Positions 7,722 through 14,722 of a DNA stretch of 32,871 bases are shown in pieces. The stretch is from Halobacillus massiliensis (lineage in GTDB: Bacteria; Bacillota; Bacilli; Bacillales; Halobacillaceae): positions 938,686 to 971,556 of the forward strand of contig NZ_LT800499.1 of the NCBI RefSeq assembly GCF_900166625.1, written 5' to 3'. Each line of letters opens with the position of its first letter. Position 1 is the stretch's first letter. A program made the translations under genes and the position numbers. The notes under the pieces are model-generated. The model was not told where the DNA came from, did not search any database, and saw only the letters and a list, made by a program, of their open reading frames with translations.

Positions 7722-8174
7722 TTATGGAAAAATCCCCAGCTTCACCAGTTTCCGAGAGATCCAGTCAATCGTTATAAAACCCCATAAATATAGTAATAAG
7801 GTATAAAAAAAGTTCCATTGATCCCCATACTCTAGCAGCTTCATTAAAGTTGTGACATATTCAACACCTGTCATACCGGCGGGAAAACATAGATACAGCA
7901 AAGCGGCATTTCTTTTCTGGTAGATCATTAAATAGGAAAACCACACGGCAGCAACCGTAATAATGCCTAAATCGACAAATAAGGAATGCAGAAGATATAC
8001 TTCTGTTTTAGTATGGATAATCCATACACCAGCATGGATCCCAAGCTGATTAATGGTGAGAGCTATTAAAGCAGCAATGGGAGCGATCGTAAAGAAGATC
8101 TTCGGTGCGCATCGGTAAATATATATAGCGGTAATCCATGGAATAAGAAAACCTAGTACAATCATCTCCAGCAA
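7722..8174 (-). CDS. Small multi-pass membrane protein (CBO0543-like)
   Basis: About 150 residues with four to five hydrophobic helices (IVLGFLIPWITAIYIY, FFTIAPIAALIALTI, LGIITVAAVWFSYLMIY, FFYTLLLYLWGFITI) and the C-terminal DWISRKLVKLG. Size and layout resemble the CBO0543 group of uncharacterised membrane proteins common in spore formers; this assignment is tentative. Start choice: upstream GTG (8183) and ATG (8180) lie inside the GAGGTGAT ribosome binding site (8179-8186), so TTG 8174, six bases downstream of GAGGTG, is the most likely start. It is transcribed opposite to its neighbours and stands alone. Confidence 0.7.
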   Translation of the reverse strand: MLEMIVLGFLIPWITAIYIYRCAPKIFFTIAPIAALIALTINQLGIHAGVWIIHTKTEVYLLHSLFVDLGIITVAAVWFSYLMIYQKRNAALLYLCFPAGMTGVEYVTTLMKLLEYGDQWNFFYTLLLYLWGFITIDWISRKLVKLGIFP

Positions 8175-8400
8175 TGTCATCACCTCATTTTTAAACAGTA
8201 TTTCTATTAAAAATGAGTAAATATACCTGGAAATAAACTGGTAATTGATAGAGTAGCTGTCGAATGCTTGGTATATATGGCTTTATAGCGATAAAAAAGT
8301 TCATTATAGTGTCCGTTTTTCTTGAAAATCAGTCAATTGGAAGCCCGAGAAAGTTCCACAGAAAAAAATTTTATAAAAAATTAAAATTTATGACACCTGA

Positions 8401-8467
8401 ATGCTCCGATCTTTCGATTATAGATATGACGGAGTATTTTTTCATGCTCCAAAACAATTTAGGAGGC
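8401..8467 (+). promoter_or_regulatory. Leader with competing hairpins before the replication cassette
   Basis: Four elements can pair in alternative ways: 1, ATGCTCCG (8401-8408); 2, CGGAGTAT (8430-8437); 3, ATGCTCC (8444-8450); 4, GGAG of the ribosome binding site (8462-8465). Pair 1:2 (eight bases, one G-U) runs into six T and looks like a terminator. Pair 2:3 (seven bases, six-base loop) excludes 1:2. Pair 3:4 is only four bases but would cover the Shine-Dalgarno sequence. This is the arrangement of an attenuator; the trigger is unknown. Confidence 0.4.
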
Positions 8468-8475
8468 GTTACTGT

Positions 8476-9198
8476 ATGAATTATATTAAGGAAATGAATG
8501 CATTTCATGATGAACTGGAGTTGAATGGTGTATCGTCATCAGCCCAGGTGCTTTGGTATTTGCTGATGCAGTTTAACAACAAGACAGGATGGAAGCAGGA
8601 ATTTTCCGTGCCGACAGCTGCAATACTAGTAAAATCTGGATTGCCGGAGAGTACGTTTCTTCGTGCGCGACGAGAGCTGGAAGAGAAGGGGTATATCCAT
8701 TTTCAAGGAGGCAGCCGTACGAAAACACCTGCATATGAAATGATTTCTCAGGTAAAGGAAAGTCAGGCGGCGGAAGAGCCGAAGGACAGGGTGAAGGAAG
8801 AAGCGATGGATGAAAATAAGGATAGCGCGGAGGATCTATTTAAAAGAAAAGAAAGGAAACGAAAAGAGAATGTAGGAGGGAGCCGTCAGCCGCATACCTT
8901 TTATGAACAAAACCTCGGAATGATCACTCCGTTTATGGCGGAGAAGATTACCGACTGGTGTGAACGGCTTAGTGATGAAGTGGTAATCGAATCGATGAGG
9001 ATTGCAGTGGAGCACAACAAGCTGTTTTTCAGCTACTGTGAAGGGATCTTAAAACGCTGGGAGAACCAGCAGGTGAAGACACTCGCTGATGTGAAGCGGG
9101 TAGAAGCGAAACCTGAGCGTAAAAGCCGCAAAAAGGATGACCGGGCGATCAAGCTAAAAGCGATGGTTGATGAGTTTAGAAAGGAGCGCCGCATATGA
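8476..9198 (+). CDS. DnaD-domain replication initiation protein (phage type)
   Basis: A 240-residue protein with an N-terminal winged helix (about 15-90: SSAQVLWYLLMQF, GLPESTFLRARRELEEKGYI), a charged linker (95-135), and a C-terminal DnaD/DnaB_2 domain (about 140-205) containing FYEQNLGMITPFMAEKITDW and LFFSYCEGILKRW. Such proteins open replication origins and recruit the helicase loader. This short form is typical of phage replisome organisers rather than of chromosomal DnaD. ATG 8476 follows AGGAGG (8461-8466); the in-frame ATG at 8401 lies in the leader hairpin. It overlaps the next gene by four bases, so the three replication genes are one translationally coupled operon. Confidence 0.88.
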   Translation: MNYIKEMNAFHDELELNGVSSSAQVLWYLLMQFNNKTGWKQEFSVPTAAILVKSGLPESTFLRARRELEEKGYIHFQGGSRTKTPAYEMISQVKESQAAEEPKDRVKEEAMDENKDSAEDLFKRKERKRKENVGGSRQPHTFYEQNLGMITPFMAEKITDWCERLSDEVVIESMRIAVEHNKLFFSYCEGILKRWENQQVKTLADVKRVEAKPERKSRKKDDRAIKLKAMVDEFRKERRI

Positions 9199-9521
9199 AA
9201 TATGAACAAGCTGTACAAGTGCTGGAGACGATTGAAGAGCTGTATGAAGGGAAGTTTATGATTACGAAACGAAAGCTGGCCGTTTTTGTACCAGAGCTTG
9301 AAAATATGGAGTTCGAACGTGTAATGGACAAGGTGTATCATTACGCCTCTAAGTTTCCCCTGCCGCCCACACTGTCTGATATTGCTGCATATCCTCCGAA
9401 GAAGGATGACTACCTGGAAAAGATGCGGCGCTGGGATGAGGAAGCGGCCAGAGTACCGAAAGAGACGAAGCGGCTTTTTCAAGAAAAGTTTGAAGAGCTG
9501 TTAAGGAAGGTGAGCCCATGA
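9195..9521 (+). CDS. G39P-like replicative helicase loader/inhibitor
   Basis: A 108-residue protein resembling phage SPP1 gp39-type loaders (Inhibitor_G39P family): an N-terminal helical domain (YEQAVQVLETIEELYEGKF, KRKLAVFVPELENM, VMDKVYHYASKFPLPPTLSD) and a charged helical C-terminus. The P-x-x-x-LSDI segment is frequent in this group. Gp39 binds the hexameric helicase and hands it to the origin-bound initiator, which fits its place between the DnaD-like and DnaB genes. It overlaps both neighbours (ATGA at 9195 and at 9518). AAGGAG lies at the expected distance upstream. Assignment rests on context plus moderate sequence resemblance. Confidence 0.75.
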   Translation: MKYEQAVQVLETIEELYEGKFMITKRKLAVFVPELENMEFERVMDKVYHYASKFPLPPTLSDIAAYPPKKDDYLEKMRRWDEEAARVPKETKRLFQEKFEELLRKVSP

Positions 9522-10786
9522 TTTATAACGAGGAAGCTGAACAGTCCGTTATTGGAAGTCTGCTGCTTGAAGGAGATCTCGCAAAGGACATTACGTTACG
9601 AAGCGAGCACTTCTGTGACCATCGCCACCGCCTGATTTACGAAGCAATTCGCAAGATTGAAAGAGCCGGTGAGCCCGTAAATATCGTCACCGTCACGACC
9701 GAGCTTTATGAAAAAATTAACGGTGCCGGAGGTGTCAGCTACTTAACAGAGCTCGCCGCGTCCATCCCCACTACCTCAACCCTCAAGCACCATCAGCGCC
9801 TCGTCCTCGATGCCTACAGAAACCGCAAAACGAAAGAAGAAGCCACACACTATATCCAGAACCCAAGCGAAGAATCGCTGAATCAGCTGATGGCCCGGTT
9901 TGAAGAATACCTTGGTGAAGGGATGGTTTGTGAAGATGTATCCAACTACGAAGCCCTCCTTACCATCAGCCAGCAGATTTGCAATCCCCCAGAAGACCAC
10001 ATGACCGGCTTTCCGACAGGCTACCACGACATCGACCAGCTCACAGGCGGTACCCAAAAAAGCGACCTCATCATTGTCGCCGCCCGCCCCTCGATGGGCA
10101 AAACCGCCTTCGCTTTAAACCTCGCTTCTCACCACTGCAAAAACGGAGGCAGCACCCACCTCTTCAGCCTCGAGATGCACAGAGAAGCCCTGCTGAAGCG
10201 CCTCCTTTCCTGTGAAGGAGAAATCGATGCCCAGAAATGGCGCAGCCTCAATTTTTCCAATCGTGACTTCGAAAACTGCATGACCGCCGTCGGCGAAATT
10301 GCCGAATGGAACCTCCACATCCACGAAAGAACCCGTACCGTCTCGGATATTCGCGCAACGATTAGACAATCCATCCGCATGCATGGCGATAAACCTCTCA
10401 TTATTATCGACTACCTGCAGCTGTTATCCGCAAGCGGCCGCTTCGAACGCCGCGACCTCGAAGTCGGCGCCATCACCCGCGAACTAAAACTGCTGGCGCT
10501 TGAGCTCGATATCCCCATCGTTTTACTCTCCCAGCTTTCCCGTGGCGTAGAGCAGCGTAAAGACAAACGTCCGCTGATGTCCGACTTGCGCGAGTCCGGC
10601 AATATTGAGCAGGACGCGGACGTGATCAGTTTTTTGTACCGCGACGATTACTATAAGCGGGATGGGGGAGAGAATTATGAAGTGGAATTGATTATTGGAA
10701 AGCAGCGAAATGGTCCGGTGGGGACGGTGAAGCTTGGGTTTGAGAAGGAGTATGGAAGGTTTGTTAGTCTAGGAAGTGTTAGATAA
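9518..10786 (+). CDS. DnaB-type replicative DNA helicase (phage-cassette copy)
   Basis: A 422-residue hexameric 5'-3' helicase. The N-terminal DnaB domain spans about 1-105 (NEEAEQSVIGSLLLEGD) and the RecA-like C-terminal domain about 155-420. Motifs visible: Walker A ARPSMGKTAF (189-198), SLEM (217-220), Walker B PLIIIDYLQL (293-302), LSQLSRGVEQR arginine-finger region (338-347) and DLRESGNIEQDADVI (356-370). It is slightly shorter than the usual 440-460-residue chromosomal helicase. Codons from about 9740 to 10640 strongly prefer C in third position and are GC-rich, unlike the purine-rich, lower-GC ends and neighbours. It completes the DnaD-loader-helicase cassette; as no other phage genes are present it is either domesticated or a remnant. 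Confidence 0.93.
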   Translation: MIYNEEAEQSVIGSLLLEGDLAKDITLRSEHFCDHRHRLIYEAIRKIERAGEPVNIVTVTTELYEKINGAGGVSYLTELAASIPTTSTLKHHQRLVLDAYRNRKTKEEATHYIQNPSEESLNQLMARFEEYLGEGMVCEDVSNYEALLTISQQICNPPEDHMTGFPTGYHDIDQLTGGTQKSDLIIVAARPSMGKTAFALNLASHHCKNGGSTHLFSLEMHREALLKRLLSCEGEIDAQKWRSLNFSNRDFENCMTAVGEIAEWNLHIHERTRTVSDIRATIRQSIRMHGDKPLIIIDYLQLLSASGRFERRDLEVGAITRELKLLALELDIPIVLLSQLSRGVEQRKDKRPLMSDLRESGNIEQDADVISFLYRDDYYKRDGGENYEVELIIGKQRNGPVGTVKLGFEKEYGRFVSLGSVR

Positions 10787-10901
10787 GGGTAATTAAAAAG
10801 AAGATTAAAAATTCCCAGCAAGGGACTTATTTTCTTTGAAAGGATGGCTAAAAATTTTGAGGAGAGAAAAAATATAAAGCATTACCCACAGGAGGTCTAT
10901 T

Positions 10902-12152
10902 ATGACGAAGGAAAATATAGAAAGTTATTCTCAAATGAATGATTTATTGGATTTTATTTTAAAAGAATTAGAAAAATCTAAGATTCCTAAAGGAACGAAA
11001 GCGAAAATAAAAGCAGAAATCATGGAATTGAAAAGCTTTTTACTAGATGCCCGGCCGGCAAGGATCGCTATTGTAGGTAGGAGAGGGGCAGGAAAATCAA
11101 GCTTAATTAATGCCATCTTTGGAGAAGAAAGAGCTGCCGTTGGCGACGTTAAACCGGAAACGGCCAAAGGGAAGTGGCATTCTTACACCTCAGATTCAGG
11201 AACATTAGAAATTTTAGATACCAGAGGATTAGGGGAAGGAGAAGCGTCCAGTCAGGATCACAGTGAACATACACCACTTGAAGAGCTGCAAAACTCCATT
11301 AAAGATAAATGTCCTGATGCTATTCTTTTCTTAACAAAAGCGAAAGAAGTGAGTTCGAGAATCGATGAAGATACACAAGAACTCTTAGCATTAAAAAATA
11401 GTATTAAGGATATTCATGAATACAACATTCCTATTATTGGAGTCGTGACTCAAGTTGATGAGTTATCACCCAAGTCTGTAGACCAACCTCCATTTAATAA
11501 TGACGTGAAACAAAATAATATAAACGAAGCGATCACCGTACTTTCCACTAAATTAGAAGAAGCGGTTTCTACTCCTGTCAATGTCATACCCGTTTGCAGT
11601 TATTTTGAGATGGAAGAAAATCAAATCGTCTATGATATTCGCTGGAATATTGATGAGTTACTGAACTACCTCATCGAACAACTGCCAAACGAAGCCCAGG
11701 TGGTACTTGCCAAGTTAGCGAAGGTAAAAGCCGTCCAAAAAAAGTTATCAAGGAAAATAGGTAAACTAGTATCCAGCATGACGAGCGCGGTCGGTGCAAA
11801 TCCAATCCCTATCGCAGATTTGCCGATCATTACAGGCTTACAGATGGCCATGATTAGTTCAATCGCCATTATCAGCGGAAGAAAACTAAAGAAGAAACAA
11901 CTGATGGAGTTTCTAGGCGCATTAGGAGTTAATCTAGCTTCAGGCTTTGCCTTAAGGCAAGCAGCCCGAAAATTGGTGAAATTAATCCCTGGGGGAGGGA
12001 GCGTGATTTCTGGCGGGATTGCTTTTGCCGGAACTTACGCTTTAAGTGAAGCGGCTATTGCCTACTTTATTGATGAGAGTCCCCTAGAGAGTGTGAAAAG
12101 TATTTATAATGATACGTTTAAACGGAAGAGGAAGGAAACGGATGAAGAATAA
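10902..12152 (+). CDS. Era/YcjF-like GTPase with C-terminal DUF697 region
   Basis: A 416-residue P-loop GTPase. G1 is GRRGAGKSS (59-67), G3 is DTRG (106-109) and G4 is TQVD (183-186). The C-terminal 150 residues have hydrophobic helices (PIADLPIITGLQMAMISSIA, GGGSVISGGIAFAGTYALSE) typical of DUF697/YcjF-type proteins, which associate with or insert into membranes. Dynamin-like or YcjF-like roles in membrane stress are known for some relatives, but the substrate process here is unknown. ACAGGAGGTC precedes the ATG. It is separated from the dnaB gene by 115 bases without a clear terminator, so weak read-through from the replication cassette is possible. Confidence 0.82.
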   Translation: MTKENIESYSQMNDLLDFILKELEKSKIPKGTKAKIKAEIMELKSFLLDARPARIAIVGRRGAGKSSLINAIFGEERAAVGDVKPETAKGKWHSYTSDSGTLEILDTRGLGEGEASSQDHSEHTPLEELQNSIKDKCPDAILFLTKAKEVSSRIDEDTQELLALKNSIKDIHEYNIPIIGVVTQVDELSPKSVDQPPFNNDVKQNNINEAITVLSTKLEEAVSTPVNVIPVCSYFEMEENQIVYDIRWNIDELLNYLIEQLPNEAQVVLAKLAKVKAVQKKLSRKIGKLVSSMTSAVGANPIPIADLPIITGLQMAMISSIAIISGRKLKKKQLMEFLGALGVNLASGFALRQAARKLVKLIPGGGSVISGGIAFAGTYALSEAAIAYFIDESPLESVKSIYNDTFKRKRKETDEE

Positions 12153-12155
12153 TTG

Positions 12156-12168
12156 TAGACTTAGTCTA
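12156..12168. repeat. Palindrome after the GTPase gene
   Basis: TAGACT-t-AGTCTA is a perfect 13-base palindrome starting four bases after the GTPase stop. A second imperfect hairpin (GGCGAAA with TTTCGTC, around 12191-12212) follows. Neither has a T tract. Confidence 0.35.
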
Positions 12169-12300
12169 GTTTCCTGAACCAGAGCTGAGGGGCGAAATTT
12201 TAACTTTTCGTCCTAGTCTTTTCCTCCTACATGCTGCATAACTTTTTTTATGGCATTACGAAAAAAGCGCATGTGTTCAAGCATAAAGGGGGCCCGGTGG

Positions 12301-12996
12301 ATGAAATTCCTGAAGACAAAAAGAACGTATTACATCTTAGGGGGAATTGCAGGAAGTATTGCCGTTTTCTTTCTCTTTTTCTGGATAGGACATTCCAGTG
12401 CAACGGTCGTATTAAATGAAGAAAAAGCCGGTTATGAAGACCTTATCCAAAAGCTTGAACAGAAAAGCGGCGAGCTTAAAGACACAGAAGCCCACTTAAA
12501 GGAAGAAAAGCTGAACCTTTCTTATGTTATGGAAGAGTTAGATGAAGAAAAAGACAAACTGCAAGATAAGCGGGAAGAAGTGAAAGAAGCTCTTGCAGTT
12601 GTAGATGCGAAAGAGGACACACAGAAAGAACTGGACGCTCTCAAAAAGAAAGTAAAAGGAGCGAAGGAAGAAAAAGAAGCGCTGGATAAGGAAATTAAGG
12701 GGAAACAGGGTGAAATTGAATCACTGGAAGCTGCCATTAAGGAGAAAAAGGAAGAGCCTTTGGAATTCCCGGCTGGTCAGTTTTTTGTCGGTCATGATTT
12801 GCAAGGCGGCCGCTACAAAGCTGTTCCCATTGGAGAAGGCAGCAATTTTTTCGTGTATAACAGCGATGGCTATGCGGACGTAAATACGATTCTTAGCAAT
12901 AGAAGCGACTTTGGAGTACCTGAGTATGTATTTGTGTGCGGGGAAGGGGATATCATTCAGTCGGAGGCTCCTTTTCGGTTAATTCCGGTGGAGTGA
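12301..12996 (+). CDS. Membrane-anchored coiled-coil protein with C-terminal beta domain
   Basis: A 231-residue protein. Residues 12-30 are one transmembrane anchor (GGIAGSIAVFFLFFWIG), 38-155 a continuous charged coiled coil (LIQKLEQKSGELKDTEAHLK, DALKKKVKGAKEEKEALDKE), and 158-231 a beta-rich domain beginning EFPAGQFFVGHDLQGGRYKA, with Gly and aromatic residues spaced as in small domains found at the end of Bacillaceae surface lipoproteins; I cannot name the family. It should face outward with the coiled coil as a stalk. ATG 12301 is preferred because of GGGGG at 12289-12293; the in-frame ATG at 12250 lacks a site. It is followed directly by a strong terminator. Confidence 0.75.
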   Translation: MKFLKTKRTYYILGGIAGSIAVFFLFFWIGHSSATVVLNEEKAGYEDLIQKLEQKSGELKDTEAHLKEEKLNLSYVMEELDEEKDKLQDKREEVKEALAVVDAKEDTQKELDALKKKVKGAKEEKEALDKEIKGKQGEIESLEAAIKEKKEEPLEFPAGQFFVGHDLQGGRYKAVPIGEGSNFFVYNSDGYADVNTILSNRSDFGVPEYVFVCGEGDIIQSEAPFRLIPVE

Positions 12997-13005
12997 ATTT
13001 TTTTG

Positions 13006-13037
13006 GAGAGCAAAGAAAACCTTGCTCTCTCTTTTTT
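13006..13037 (+). terminator. Rho-independent terminator
   Basis: GAGAGCAA (13006-13013) pairs perfectly with TTGCTCTC (13022-13029), followed by TCTTTTTT. It ends the coiled-coil gene ten bases after its stop. Confidence 0.9.
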
Positions 13038-13138
13038 ATGTTGAAATATCTACATTATTGAAAATATGGCAAAAAACAGTAGACGAATTAAGTTTGGTAT
13101 GAGAGAGTCGGGGCAAAGTCAATTTAAGGAGGAAGCCT

Positions 13139-13552
13139 ATGAATCATAGTGTAATAGAGCCGGAGAACTGGATGTCTTTTCTTTTGGTACTTGTCATTAG
13201 CTTCTTTATTATCATAGGGAGTACCTACTTATTAAGGCGGAAGCTCGGAGCAGATGCGGGTCGCTTTTTTGCAAAACCTGTGAATGAAGTGCATAAGAAA
13301 TGGGACTGGGCTCTTCGTATTTTATATATCATTATGATCATCGTCACAGGTTTTATAGGTTATCCTGACCCTATCTATTTTTTATGGGTGGTTATTGTTT
13401 ATCTCATCAGTGAAAGCCTGCTTCAAGCTCTAATGGAGTGGAAATATGCGGAAAATCGAATGAATTACAAAATGACGCTAATAGAATTGGTGCTTTATCT
13501 TATTCTTTTATTAGGAGTAGTTATTTATTTGAGTTTCCAAGGTCTATTGTGA
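13139..13552 (+). CDS. DUF4181-like membrane protein
   Basis: A 137-residue protein with four hydrophobic helices (about 13-31, 57-74, 79-96 and 113-133). The NEVHKKWDWALRI and LLQALMEWKYAENRMNYKMT segments match the layout of DUF4181, a group of small Bacillus membrane proteins of unknown role. AAGGAGGAA precedes the ATG with ideal spacing. A GTTT (13092)/GGGGCAA (13110) pair upstream is vaguely like a sigma-B promoter but too weak to claim. It is followed 150 bases later by the LCP gene on the same strand. Confidence 0.75.
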   Translation: MNHSVIEPENWMSFLLVLVISFFIIIGSTYLLRRKLGADAGRFFAKPVNEVHKKWDWALRILYIIMIIVTGFIGYPDPIYFLWVVIVYLISESLLQALMEWKYAENRMNYKMTLIELVLYLILLLGVVIYLSFQGLL

Positions 13553-13698
13553 TTGGTATTCCTACGGCCATGGATTTTTACAATTGAATACAGGAGATAT
13601 GAATGATAGAAGGCATAAAGACTAGTATTTTTTCCTTACATATAGTAATTAAATGGAGAGAAATGTATAATGAAAAATTAGAGGAAGGAGGGAAAAAT

Positions 13699-14610
13699 TT
13701 GAAAAAGAAATGGTGGATCATTCCATCCATTATCATTGGCGTACTTATGATAGGTGTGGGGATTTTTGCACTTAATCATTACAACCATGCCAAAACGACG
13801 GTCAATGACGAGATGAGTGAAGATATCACTTCAATAGACACCGTAATCGGTGAGAAAAAATTAAAGAACCAGGAATCTTTATCAATTCTACTTATGGGTG
13901 ATGATGCCCGTGCTGATGAAGCCGGAAGATCTGATGCCTTAATGGTATTAACGCTTGATCCTGCCAATGATCGCAGTCAGCTGATCAGTATTCCGCGTGA
14001 TACTCGTACCGAGATGGTGGGAGACAGTCCGCAGGCGGGAAAGATGGATAAGATTAACCATGCGTACGCCTTTGGAGGAACAGATATGGCGGTACAGACG
14101 GTACAAAATCTGCTTGATATCAACCTTGATTATTATGTGCGTATGAATATGGAAGGCATGCAGGATATGGTGGATGCGTTAGATGGGATTACGGTTCAGA
14201 ATGACCTTGATTGGAAGGATAAAGGCTTCCATTACCACCAAGGCGAGCTCGCACTGGATGGCGCTCAGACGATGGGATTTGTCCGTATGAGGTATGAAGA
14301 TCCAAATGGAGACTTCGGACGTACAGAAAGACAGCGAAAAGTGATCAAAGGAATTGTTGATAAAGGAGCTTCTGCTGGTTCTGTAACGAGAATTGGAGAC
14401 ATCCTTGATGTGCTCGGCAGCAATGTGAAAACGAATATGGATTTTAACACAATGCAAAAAATGTTCACGGACTACAGAGATACGAGAAAGTCGATGGATT
14501 CCTACCAATTACAAGGAACAGGGACGAAAATCGACGGCATTTATTACATGGAAGTCAGCGATGAAGAAGTCAATAAAGTGAATGATATGATTCAGGAATA
14601 TCATTCTTAA
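13699..14610 (+). CDS. LytR-CpsA-Psr (LCP) family cell-wall polymer ligase
   Basis: A 303-residue membrane-anchored protein: short basic N-terminus (KKKWW), one transmembrane helix (IIPSIIIGVLMIGVGIFAL), then an extracellular LCP domain with LLMGDDARADEAGRSDALMV, LISIPRDTRTEMVG and the FVRMRYEDPNGDFGRTERQR segment whose Arg and Asp residues bind the pyrophosphate of the lipid-linked donor. LCP enzymes attach teichoic acids or capsule to peptidoglycan. The start is ambiguous: TTG 13699 has the best site (GAAGGAGGG six bases upstream), while ATG 13663 and ATG 13603 are also in frame with plausible sites. I prefer TTG because the anchor then begins as in other LCP proteins. The epimerase and Wzy-like genes at the left may supply such a polymer. 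Confidence 0.9.
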   Translation: MKKKWWIIPSIIIGVLMIGVGIFALNHYNHAKTTVNDEMSEDITSIDTVIGEKKLKNQESLSILLMGDDARADEAGRSDALMVLTLDPANDRSQLISIPRDTRTEMVGDSPQAGKMDKINHAYAFGGTDMAVQTVQNLLDINLDYYVRMNMEGMQDMVDALDGITVQNDLDWKDKGFHYHQGELALDGAQTMGFVRMRYEDPNGDFGRTERQRKVIKGIVDKGASAGSVTRIGDILDVLGSNVKTNMDFNTMQKMFTDYRDTRKSMDSYQLQGTGTKIDGIYYMEVSDEEVNKVNDMIQEYHS

Positions 14611-14623
14611 CTAGACGGAGGTC

Positions 14624-14650
14624 ACCTCCCTGCTGTGGAGGTCATTATTT
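14624..14650 (+). terminator. Weak terminator after LCP gene
   Basis: ACCTCC (14624-14629) pairs with GGAGGT (14637-14642) across a seven-base loop. The following sequence is T-rich but broken (CATTATTTAAT). The left arm can also pair with GGAGGT at 14617-14622 as a tight palindrome. Confidence 0.5.
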
Positions 14651-14659
14651 AATACTCGA

Positions 14660-14678
14660 TGTTGACGATTCGTCAACA
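14660..14678. promoter_or_regulatory. 19-base dyad upstream of mgtE
   Basis: TGTTGACGA and TCGTCAACA are perfect nine-base arms around one central base, ending 44 bases before the mgtE start. The left arm contains a TTGACG -35-like hexamer but no matching -10 at 16-18 bases. It is either a repressor operator or a short hairpin in the leader. The classical M-box Mg2+ riboswitch is absent; the whole gap is only 112 bases. Confidence 0.5.
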
Positions 14679-14722
14679 ATAGAGGGTGGATAAAAAATAA
14701 AAGTGTATTGAGGGATAAGTAT

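Noticed and set aside
9033-9482. 149-codon minus-strand frame across the loader gene
   Set aside because: Opposite-strand shadow of the overlapping replication genes; no start signal and no recognisable domain.
8476-10786. Intact prophage
   Set aside because: Only three replication genes are present; there are no integrase, att repeats, repressor, packaging, structural or lysis genes around them.
13092-13116. Sigma-B promoter before the DUF4181 gene
   Set aside because: GTTT and GGGGCAA have a tolerable spacing but the -10 part deviates at key positions, so the evidence is too weak.
14611-14722. M-box Mg2+ riboswitch before mgtE
   Set aside because: The gap is only 112 bases and lacks the conserved M-box core; a dyad is present instead.
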